Below are positions 12,029 to 22,024 of a stretch of DNA of 64,000 bases, in pieces (position 1 is the stretch's first letter; each line of letters opens with the position of its first letter). The stretch spans positions 1-64,000 of the forward strand of contig CAJNOP010000335.1 in assembly GCA_905250075.1 (NCBI GenBank), given 5' to 3'. Position numbers and translations under genes: made by a program. The notes beneath the pieces are model-generated. The model made no database searches. It saw only the letters and a list, made by a program, of their open reading frames with translations, and was not told the origin of the DNA. Origin of the DNA: Rotaria sp. Silwood1. Taxonomy: Eukaryota; Rotifera; Eurotatoria; Philodinida; Philodinidae.

Positions 12029-12142
12029 ATTTCTATAACTTTAGTATAGGAGCCAATTTATTGTTTTGACTATCTCAAAGCCTATTATTTGAAATAGTCA
12101 AAACAACAATTAGACTTCTACACTAAAGTTATATAAATATTC
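12029..12142. repeat. Palindromic mini-MITE, copy 1
   Basis: TTCTATAACTTTAGTATAG ... GTTTTGACTAT is followed by its inverted copy (ATAGTCAAAAC ... CTAAAGTTATA). A second copy lies at 12994-13109. About 115 bp, foldback, non-coding. Confidence 0.65.
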
Positions 12143-12219
12143 TATCACTTACATCATCAAGTCTATCTCATGAAATAGTGAAAACAATGAATAATGTTTG
12201 ATACTAAGATAAATATATA

Positions 12220-12915
12220 CAGGGCTTGCCAAAATTATAGACCCCCTTTGTCATCAGATTTTTTCTATGAAAACGGGCTGCTGAAACCAATTATAAGTAG
12301 TGATTTCGATAGCTCTCCAAGTTCTCTATCGATTACAATATATTGGAAAATTTGAAAGATGACTTCATCAGGAGATTTTTTCAAAATTCGTGAGACACCA
12401 TTTTTGACTTTTGAAACAATTTCTTAGACATTGTTTTCGATGCATCCAATTGATCGAGCTCAAAATTCTGAGCAAACTGAGTAATCGCACGATTCTCTAC
12501 GATTTTCTCGTGAGAAGTTATAAGTATGTCAAAAGTCGAAAAAATCGCAAAAATCATCAAAAATTGTTGAAAATCGGCTAAAAACACGGTTTTTTCGACT
12601 TTTGACATACTTATAACTTCTCATGAGAAAGTCGTAGAGAATCGTGCGATCACTCATTTTGCTCAGAATTTTGAGCTCTATCAGATGGATGCATCGAAAA
12701 CAATGTCTGAGAAATTGTTTCAAAAGTCAAAAATGGTGTCTCACGAATTTTGAAAAAATCTCCTGATAAAGTCATCTTTCAAATTTTCCAATATATTGTA
12801 ATCGATAGAGAACTTGGAGAGCTATCGAAACCACTACTTACATTTGATTCAGCAGCTCGTTTTCATAGAAAAAATCTGATGACAAAGGGGGGGTCTATAA
12901 TTTTGACACGCCCTA
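12220..12915. mobile_element. Large perfect-foldback MITE, mariner-like ends, 696 bp
   Basis: The ends CAGGGCTTGCCAAAATTATA and TAGGGCGTGTCAAAATTATA (inverted) start an inverted repeat that runs almost to the centre at about 12568, so each arm is about 345 bp. TA is found at both borders (12218-12219, 12916-12917). Internal open frames on both strands are mirror images and not genes. A transcript would form a long hairpin. Confidence 0.85.
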
Positions 12916-12993
12916 TATATGTGTGTTTGTTATCGAAGTCTGTTTGTCGTTTTGAGTATGTCATAAGATAGCATTGATGATGTAAGCGGTAGG

Positions 12994-13109
12994 ATATTTC
13001 TATAACTTTAATGTAGAGATGTAATTGTTGTTCTGACCATTTCAAGTTATATACTTGAAGATAGTCAAAATAATAAATTGGCTTCTATACTAAAAATATA
13101 GAAATATTC
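12994..13109. repeat. Palindromic mini-MITE, copy 2
   Basis: Diverged copy of 12029-12142: TTCTATAACTTTAATGTAGA ... and the inverted GATAGTCAAAATAATAAATT ... half. The large foldback element lies between the two copies. Confidence 0.6.
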
Positions 13110-13988
13110 AGTAATCTCGATTTTTGAATATAACTAGATTTCAGAAAAAAATCTGTCTCAATTTTAGTAAGAATAATATGGATAAAAGAAACTGTTGTGG
13201 AACGATAATTCATTAATCTTTACACAAATACAGAAAAAAAGGAATATTATTCAAATGAAACACGAGCGACGGTACTCTTCTCTCGCATTTTGCTCAAGTG
13301 GAATTTTGGTTTGTAAGATTTTATGCCACCTAATTCAACAATTTCTGTGAAGAACTAATTAAAACAATTTTTCAATAGTAGAAACATCTGACATTGTTAT
13401 TTTGACTGATCTTTGAAGAACAAAATAATTAAATTTTATCTGCATTCCATTAAATTCCATTAAAAAAAACCAAAAGAAAATAACGTTCTTAAGCTAGTGT
13501 GTTAGGCATTTGTTTTCAAAATCTAAAGATTAAATTTTTTCCTCGTACATCAATAGATTTGATTAAATTAAGGATGTATTAGTGATGTTAGACTAATTTA
13601 AGAGCGAAAAAAATGTTCCAGATAAAAAGATATTTAAATACTATGGATCGCACATTTATAATCAAATATCTTGCATCAAAGCTATAAATGCTTTCAATCC
13701 TCTAAAAACTCCTGGAACTATGAATAAAACTATGATCCTAAAATGGCCTTTAAACAACAATTTTGTTCGTTGGAAAAGTTTATGAGCTCTAAAATCGTTT
13801 TAAGAAACTCATTCTGAAGGTTTCGAAACTCCAGAAAGCGTCGGCAAGTTCAGAAAAATTCGAAAACTGATTTAGGTTTTCTACTATATCTTTTCGAGTT
13901 TCCGAAAGCTCGAAAAACCTTTAGGTTTCCTATGAAATAATTCGAAAACCGACAACGTATCTTCGAATATCCAATCAACTTTTACGGA
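13110..13988. other. AT-rich intergenic DNA
   Basis: No gene or clear element seen. Repeated TTTCGAAAACTC-like words near 13810-13950 hint at a short degenerate repeat. Confidence 0.4.
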
Positions 13989-14391
13989 AGGGTGTGGGTG
14001 TGGGTGACTGTGGGTAGTTGTGGGTGTGGGTGACTGTGGGTGGTTGGGGGTGTGGGTGTCTGTGGGTGGTTGTGGGTAAGGGTGCGAAACTGATGAAGCA
14101 AGTACACCCACACCCATACTCACACCCACACGCACACACCTACACCCACACCCGCATCCACACCCTCACCACACATCCACATCCACATTCACACCTACCC
14201 ACAACCACACTCCACACCTACATCCGCACCCACACCTACACCCGCACCCACACCCATACCCACACGCACACACCTACACCCACACCTGCATCCACATCTA
14301 CCCGCACCTGCACTCACACCTACCCACACCCATACCCACACACCCACACTCACGCCCACACCCACATTCACACCCCACACCCACACCACAC
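13989..14391. repeat. 400-bp head-to-head telomere-like array
   Basis: 13989-14082 is G-rich (GGGTGT, GGGTGACTGT, GGGTGGTTGT variants). After a 20-base spacer, 14104-14391 is C-rich (CCCACA, CCTACA, CCCGCA variants). On one strand it reads (TGTGGG)n then (CCCACA)n, the arrangement of two telomeres fused end to end. The long Thr/Pro/His and Gly/Val open frames across it are repeat artefacts. Confidence 0.85.
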
Positions 14392-14477
14392 GCTTTCACT
14401 GTTTTTTGTCAGGTTTTGACTTTTCTGTTGGATATCATATGAAATGAGTCAACTTTTCGACTCTTCAGTATATTTTT

Positions 14478-15449
14478 AGTGGTGGAGCCAAAGGGTGGTT
14501 GGAGGAGCTGAGCTCTCTCAAGAAGAATTTGTAAGAAAGATTTTTTTTAAGATTTTTTCGACATGAAGAACTAGAGCGACAAATTGGAAGTAAGATGGGG
14601 ACTTTTCTCACTAAAACACCTATCCTTCAGTGAAAAATGCTCAACATTTTCTGCTAAATTCTTACAGCTGCTAAATAAGTAGAATGGCAGGTAGTGTGAA
14701 GAGAGGTACCTCTGTAAAAAAAATCTGATTTTCATCAATTTTTTGTATTAAAAATCGATTATAATCTCACTATTTAGATTAGATTTCGAATCAGAATCAT
14801 TACTAAAGTCAATTAAATTTGTAAAAGGCCATATTTATCAGATTATTCATCTAATTACTCAATTTTAAAACTATTCGTATGATATTAATCTAAATTGTGA
14901 TATTTTTTTGGCTAATGAATAAATATCAGACGATAGCGAATCTCAAAGTATAATATAAATGTTAAACGTTGATCTAAAATCATACTTACTACTTCTCGAG
15001 GAGAACAATCCGAAAATGTGATCGAATGGCTGAATTTTCACTTTAAAACTCGAGAAAAACGCGTTTTATGGGCATCACGATGAAAATTGATTATTCAAAG
15101 ATTTAATCAATTATAATCATTGTTTTGATTAGAAATCTGATTAACATAGTGCCATCATAATCAATTTTTAATAAAATATCTCCATGAAAATCAGGTTGTC
15201 CCAAATTTTTCCACAGTTAAGGATAATGCTTGACGAGAGGTCGACGGTAGTGAGGGAACCAAATGACGATCGGTGTTCTTTTCCGCCTTCCTCTCTCTGG
15301 GTCGTAAATTTTCATGCCACGAAAATCAGAAATGAGAACGTTTTCTATCAAAATTTTAGCGCTTCAAAACAATAGACAATCGTGAAATGGACTCAAAGAT
15401 TCATAAAGAGCTGGACCTTTCCCAACTGAAAATCTTGGCTTCTCCACTA
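14478..15449. mobile_element. hAT-like non-autonomous element, 972 bp
   Basis: The ends AGTGGTGGAGCCAA and TAGTGGAGAAGCCAA (inverted) are both flanked by atattttt (14470-14477 and 15450-15457), an 8-bp duplication. The end sequence is typical of hAT elements. The interior shows no transposase frame. Confidence 0.7.
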
Positions 15450-15457
15450 ATATTTTT

Positions 15458-16181
15458 ATGAATTAAATAGTTACAAATAGCATGGAACTGAGTACACGCT
15501 ACAACACTGATATTTTACAAAAGACAATCTAAATAATATTCTTCTCAACCGTACTCTACAAAAGAACGCTTGTCTATGTGACTTGCTTGACCTTCGACTT
15601 AATATTTAGCTGTTTCAGTATTATATACTGCTTCGCAGTCCTCAATGAAACTAGTATCGAACGTTTGAAAAAGAGTGGGTATAAGTGTGAATATTGACAT
15701 TTGCATCAACTGGTTGTGCACGATGATATACGTGTTCGTGGGATAGGTTTCCGTATAAATTCATCCAACCAAACTGAGACACAAAAAATAATATCCAACG
15801 GGTATCTGAATGAACAACACTAAGACAACAGTATCTATATGCCGCGAGGAAAAAGATTACATTTAATATATAAAGAGATAATCAACAAAGAAAGCACATT
15901 CGCGACACTAACGTGAAAACGCATCATACTTCTTGAAAACTGATAAAAACCCGTATAGTTACTAGCACATCAAGCAACAATATCATTTACTAGTGTTCCC
16001 CATAAAAGCACGTGTTGAGCTGAACTTTTAGATTAAAATAAATCATATTTGATCAGATTTATTCTTGGAACACGTCACTTGAATGGTGCTTGTGCTCAAA
16101 GTAGACATCGGATTAAACAATTAATTTCAAAATAGCCGAAGAAATTTAGACAAATGAAAGCACAGCGACAATAACACATAA
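15458..16181. other. Intergenic
   Basis: No feature recognised. It may contain further decayed exons of the broken gene at 16182-16889, but I cannot identify any. Confidence 0.3.
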
Positions 16182-16889
16182 TTACAGAAGAACTCATTTG
16201 TTTTCATTCAAATCTACTTCGAATGTACTTCTGTAAATGTTTTCATTGATGTTTTTCGTCAAAGTGTCCACAAACGAAAAGCAGATCAATTAATTGTTCC
16301 TGAAAATATTGGTGACGAAAATGTTTCATCAATTAAAAAATAACCAGGTCCACTAATCAAAAAAAGTCGCTGGACATATTCCGATCATTTTCCTCATTAT
16401 CGATTGTTTCAAAGACTTGAATTTAATCACTGTTTTGCATACAATTCTACATGAACTACCGGATTGTGACTCATTAAAAAACCTTTTTATATTCTTTTGC
16501 CTTAATGAGTAGTTGACCTGAAAAAAATTGACAGATTCGACAGGAACATACTATTCGCTCAAAGTTACATATCAGCTGAGAATTCCCGTCAACAACAAAT
16601 TGATGGTAAGTTATGATTATAAATAAAATAAATCCTTGTTTTTCCTATTTAGATCCATATTAATATCAATCTATGGTAAGCCATTATTTTAAAAAAAAAA
16701 TCCTTTTTTTATTTAGGTCCAAATCAATATTAATCAATAGTAATATTAAGTCCGTTGTTCTAAATAAAATTAATACTTTTTTTCTTTATTTAGATTCACG
16801 TGAAAAAGGAATCGGTAATGATTGGTGCGGGAGAAGAAATCACGGCATGCGGTTATCGGTGTTTCAATCATGCACTAGTTCAACAATAA
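16182..16889 (+). pseudogene. Broken gene of unknown function with in-frame stops
   Basis: From 16182 the frame reads like a protein: IYFECTSVNVFIDVFRQSVH, KRKADQLIVPENIGDENVSS, then a TAA at 16341-16343, then in the same frame PGPLIKKSRWTYSDHFPHYR, LFQRLEFNHCFAYNST and a TGA at 16452. A further piece VTYQLRIPVNNKLM (ending at 16604-16606) lies before GTAAGT, and after the last TTTAG at 16793 the frame IHVKKESVMIGAGEEITACG continues to TAA at 16887. A single first stop in otherwise coherent coding sequence points to a recent loss. I do not recognise the family. Confidence 0.45.
16603..16795 (+). repeat. Tandemly multiplied intron-like unit (3 copies, about 60-70 bp)
   Basis: Three successive units each carry a donor-like start (GGTAAGT, GGTAAGC, AGTAATA), a T-rich tract and a TTTAG acceptor, with 22-23 base linkers (ATCCATATTAATATC-like) between them. 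The array lies between two coding-looking segments, so the original intron and its borders appear to have been tandemly duplicated twice. Confidence 0.6.
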
Positions 16890-17329
16890 TAGATTTTATT
16901 ATCAATATGTGAATTTTCATTAGTGAACTTGCTCCCATTTAAGTTGTTGGAAGTAGCGGTGCATTGAAAAGTTCGAGAGGATTCTAAAAGGCTCGTAGAT
17001 TTTCTGAGAGCTCTGTCGTCACATCAGACATCGTACTGGAGTAAAACGAATTTAAATTTCCAATCTGCTCGGAAGCGGTTAATTCGTTTCCACAACTAAG
17101 TTTGTATCGCTCATGAAATTATCTAGTATAAAGTTTTCGAGGCCTCGAAAACCCTTACAAGGTTTTTGATAGTAACAAATTCGGAAACCCACACTCGCCT
17201 TCCAAGAATACGGATTTCCTTGAGAGTGTAGCATATTTGATTGACATTCATTTATTATTTTTATTTTTAACTCTTGAATAAAGGTATAGAAACAAAATCT
17301 ATTATGAATACTGACAATATTAAACACTT
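16890..17329. other. Intergenic
   Basis: No gene seen. Confidence 0.35.
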
Positions 17330-17690
17330 CAAGGTAAAATTTTCAACAAAAAAAAAACAAATCAGGGTTTGTTTTTTACAATATCCGCGTTATTAATTGG
17401 TGCACATTGTGATGCACATTTTTTTGTTCGTAGGTATTGTATAGCTATGCAAAGGACGAGTGAGTGAATAAGCAAAACAGAGGTAAAATTTCCGACTAAA
17501 AAAAAACAAAAATGTACTTTTTAAAATAATCTGACTTGAATGTCAGGTACCTTTTGATGAACATTTGTTCATCTTAATATGACTGTTATTTGCCTGTACG
17601 AAGGAGAAATGACAAAACAAGCAAAACAATGATAAAATGTCGGGAATACGATTTTTCCTCAGTAAATAAGTGAAAAGATTAGTAAAACAA
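17330..17690. repeat. Degenerate tandem repeat of about 150 bp, block 1
   Basis: Units begin AGGTAAAATTTYCRAC with an A-tract, pass through a GATGMACATTT motif and end GAGTGAATAAGCAAAACA. At least two and a half diverged units are visible. Block 2 is at 18440-18880. Confidence 0.5.
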
Positions 17691-18439
17691 AAAAAATTGA
17701 TCGTTTTGAGTCTTGTATGGGTAATACGAAAATGATCAGTTTTTTTTAAGAGAAGTCAGTAAAATATTCAAACTTCATCAATGTAAAATTCAAATTAGAT
17801 CAATGAAGATACAGATTTAATCTGCACAAAATATAAGTTTTATTCGTATTCTCTGATCAAAAACCGGATCAAACATGATATTCTCTAAATGTTCTACCAT
17901 GTTTGATTGTTTTGTTGGTGATCTTCAAGATGTTGATTGTGCTGGGTGCAAACAGTTGTATACATTCAAAACAAATATCATTTAGTTTGAGTCCGTCATT
18001 ATCAAAAAAAAAAAATAAAACAACTAATCCTAATTGGTGCTTGCTTGTTGTTCATGTTCTATTTCTTCATAAATAGTATCGATAATGATTCGAATACAAC
18101 TGTAACTTGGATAATTGAAGAATTTTAATTTTTTTCTATTATTTCGTTTGTAATATGTTTATCATGCATTAGAATAATACTATGATAGATTTTAATTTTT
18201 ATAATTATGATATAATTGAATTCACTGATTTTCAGATGATTATATCACCAACCACAATATTTCTAATAACTGATCATTTAAAGGATTTGCTAATCGTTCA
18301 TTCAATTTCTAGATGAATAATATTTTTTTTTATCTATCATTTCATTTATTTTAGTAACGACATAAGTTGTAGTCAAAAATTTCCTATACAAAAAATTATG
18401 TTTAATATTATTCTTATGATTACTTTTCGTATATTGTAA
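17691..18439. other. Very AT-rich spacer between repeat blocks
   Basis: No gene or element seen. Confidence 0.35.
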
Positions 18440-18880
18440 TGTACATTACGTTTTTGTGCGTAGGTATTGTATAGTTGTGCGAAGGACGAACGAGTGAATA
18501 AGCGAAACAAAGGTAAAAATTTGCGACTAACAAAAGAACGTGCTTTTTAACAATAAACTGACTTGAATATCGAATACTTTATGATGAACATTTATTTGTC
18601 TTAGTATCACGGTTATTTACCTGTAGGAAAAAGAAGAAATAACAGAAGAAGCAAAAAAAAACGTGACAGTTCGATAAAAAAAAAGAACGTACGTCTGAGA
18701 TTAAGCGGGCACGTATTTTGGAACTTCGTAATGAATAATTTTTTTGCTATGTCTATTCCGTTTAGCTTATGAAGGACGAATGAGAACAATCAAAACAATA
18801 GGATAATTCCAAATCAAAAAAAACAAAGGTAGGTGCTAAAATTATTCTCATCATTTTTCGCGATGCGGTTGAATGCGCAA
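18440..18880. repeat. Degenerate tandem repeat of about 150 bp, block 2
   Basis: This is the same unit as at 17330-17690. For instance GTAGGTATTGTATAG, GAAGGACGA, GAGTGAATAAG and GACTTGAATRTC occur in the same order in both blocks. A third, poorer unit runs from about 18740. Confidence 0.5.
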
Positions 18881-19084
18881 AGCAAAACGTATGTTTCAAT
18901 GTGTATATAAGCAGTCTTATGCTTTTGTTTGAAGCATAAAACAACGTCAATAAATTACAGTGATATTTTCGTCATGAACAGACAAGATCCGTTGCAAATC
19001 CAACGAGAAAACGTATGTATTTGACAATCTGTAGTCTCCGTGGATGCTCCTTTTTGTAAACAGTATAGAGAGAATTTTCCTCCC

Positions 19085-20270
19085 CTCAAGTATTAAAGTG
19101 TATTCATATTTCATTTGAATTACATTTCAATGGGTTTAAATCGTGAGCAACTGAGTGCAACACATTTTAAATGCATTGTAAAGATGCATAATTCGATTTC
19201 AATGCGATATAAATCAGTGAAAATTCGTTTAAACCTGATGTAGATGGATTTCAATTGTATTAAAATCCAATTGTATTGTATTCAAACTGATTGGAATGAA
19301 TGTGAATCAACTTATTTTGCATTTAAATCTTACTTAAGTAGATTTAAATGATATATGAATCCATTTGAATTGATGTAGATTAGTTTAAATCCGATTGAAG
19401 TGAGTTTCCATTGGACTGAAACCCACTCAGATTTAATTTAAATGCATCTAAGTTGAAATCAAACGCATTTAAGTGAATTCCAATGAATATATTTGCGAAT
19501 TAAATCCAATTTCAATTGATTAAAATCTCACTAAAAGGCATTCAAACCCCATTTAGGTGAAATTTTAATACAACATTAGTGTTTGTGAATCGATGTAGGT
19601 GAATTCAAATCTTACTCGTGAACATCTGAATTAGATTTGTACCCGTTTGAATAGGATTTGAATTCATTTAACTCAATGGAATTTCGGGTATATAGCATTA
19701 AGACCGTGCTAAATCCATGTCAATTCCATTTAAATGCCGTTAAACCTGGTTTTATTAGATATAAATGATATTTAAATGCTTTTAAATTGATGTAAATGGG
19801 TTAAAATCCGATCCAAGTGCATTTAAATTGAATTAAAATTCATTAAAATCAGTTGAAATCGATGCATATTGCATTTTTGATCCTACTTGAATGCATATGA
19901 GTTGTACTTAAATAGGTTTAAACTCATTTTAAATGGATAAGGTTTCAATTTAAAGAGATTAAAGCTGATTTATAGGAGTCTTAATAAAATTTGAGTGCAT
20001 TTTCACTCAATTTGAACCCATTTGTATAGAAAATAAACGCATTGTAACCCAATGTAAATGGGTTGAGCCCGATTTAGGTGCATTTCAATTGGATTTAGAC
20101 TTATTTAAATCAATCTAAATTAAACTATATTGCGTTTTTCTTCAATTAAGCTGGATGTTAATCCAACTTAGATACATTAAAATCTCATATATATGAATTT
20201 GAACTCCATTGAACTGGATTTAAATGGGTTTCAGTTCAAACTATATCCGTTTTGATTGGACTTGAACCCA
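19085..20270. repeat. 1.2-kb degenerate array of about 10-bp ATTTAAAT-type units
   Basis: The words ATTTAAAT, ATTTGAAT, ATTTCAAT and GATTTAAA recur every 10-11 bases, for example ATTTAGGTGC / ATTTCAATTGG / ATTTAGACTT / ATTTAAATCA near 20070-20120. The consensus is a self-complementary octamer plus two or three variable, G/C-richer bases. No frame stays open. The array ends at the mariner-like end at 20277. Confidence 0.75.
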
Positions 20271-20276
20271 TCTATA

Positions 20277-20310
20277 CAGGGTGTGCACTAAGTTCTGATT
20301 TCCTACAAGT
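20277..20310 (+). mobile_element. Lone mariner-type terminal repeat
   Basis: After TA at 20275-20276 the sequence CAGGGTGTGCACTAAGTTCT has the form of a mariner/Tc1 end. I found no matching inverted end downstream, so the element is truncated or its other end has diverged. Confidence 0.45.
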
Positions 20311-22024
20311 AATATTCTTTTCTAATCTCTTTTACACTAGAATTTTAGCTATGTACCTCCAATAATCAGAGAGATACAAGTAACGAAAAATGAATATGAA
20401 TCTTCTACTTATTTGTGAGAAATTTTTCCGCCGTTTTATTAAGACTGTTAAATAAAAACTAATATTTTTAATGAGGTTTACAAATCGAAATTCTTTGAGC
20501 ATAATAAAGAAAATATGCGACAATCATTATGCATCTTTTCTCCATCTTGATCTATAAGTTGCTTTAATCGATTTCGTAATTTTTTCACCATTTTTCAACC
20601 TTAATACAACTAATCTAAATTTTTTCTTTTTTTCGAAAATATTCGGCATGATATAAGTATAAATTAGCAAACGTAAATTTGTATGATTTTCGATATGTAA
20701 GCAGGATTTGTTATTTTCATTTAAAAAGAAAACGATAATTTGATAAACAATATATAAGAATAATAAATGAATTCACTCAGTCACTAAAAATTAATTTATT
20801 TGTTCATGAAACTCGTTCGTGCGTTTTGCTATTTATACACGTTATGGGTATCAGATAGAAAGAGATCATGCAATTTTTTTCTCTGTTAATAACCATGTGA
20901 ATAAATGACAGAACGCAGGAATGATACAAAGAAAAATAAAAGTTACTTGTTATGAGAGATTGATCGAATAATTTCAATTTTTTCATCCGTGCTCTTTGTA
21001 AAAAAGATCAGAAAAATTCCGAGTAATTTTAGGTTACTTTGCTATGGGAAATATATTCCAGATAGGACACAAATGTATAGAATGATAGAGAATTTCAAGC
21101 TTTATCAGAATGTACATTTCTTTTTTCAAAAAGCCATTCATATACTGATGATATGTTTTAAAAACTAATTGAGAAGACAGTGAGAAAACTCAGTCCGTGA
21201 AAATCAGACAATATGGATGCTTTTTTCACACTTGATTTTTTTTCTCAGTAAATAGTTGCAAATTTATTTTTCTTATCATATATTTCTGTGGTGACAATAT
21301 GCTTAAAAAGCTGACTATAACTATATTCTTTCGGGGCATGAATCAATTTACTGAATTCCGCGAGGTCAGCAAAGAATATTTAAACATTTAGCCCAATAAA
21401 TCTTTCAATTGTTCATAGTTGCTCCATTCTCAGAAGAGCTTCATTCGGATATGGCTGAATACAAAAAAAAATCATCACTTTGTCGTTGTATATGCCAGTA
21501 TTTTTGGAAATAAGTCCTCAAATTCTTTTTTGCTAATTCAACATTATTTCCATGCTTTGAATCATCTATTTTATAAATATAGCTTACAATTTCGATTCCA
21601 AAGAAGTGCTGAACTTTTGGACAGGTATATGTCTTATCTTTCCTCAATTTTATTGCAAATTTTAATACAAATAAATGCTTTCTCGAAAAATTAATTTTTC
21701 AAGCGGAACAAATATTTTCAGTATTTTATTGATAAAATATGAATTCTTAGAAAACTTAATATCTCAGGACGGAAGAATATGTTTTGAAGGTTACTTTTGA
21801 CATATTCTGATAACGATGAGACCTATTCGTATGCGAATCTACAGGTTTTTTGAAATGTCTTCGAGCAACTCGAGAAGCAATAATGATAAAATGGTGATAA
21901 TCGTAGTCGAAAAACCACCATTCACTCCAAGAGCTTACCTCACCAACTCGATGATAATACTGCTTTCATTTCTCAATACCAAGAAGTGAATGATGCATCT
22001 TTTCTATGTTTTTATTTCAGAAAA
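20311..22024. other. AT-rich intergenic DNA
   Basis: No gene seen. A minus-strand stretch near 20560-20640 (LVVLRLKNGEK-like) could be a transposase trace belonging to the end at 20277, but it is too short to call. Confidence 0.35.

Noticed and set aside
12381..12971. Several open frames on both strands
   Set aside because: They mirror each other across the centre of the foldback MITE and are explained by it.
14018..14419. Long open frame of His/Thr/Pro residues
   Set aside because: It is the translation of the CCCACA-type repeat; the opposite strand gives an equally long Gly/Val frame.
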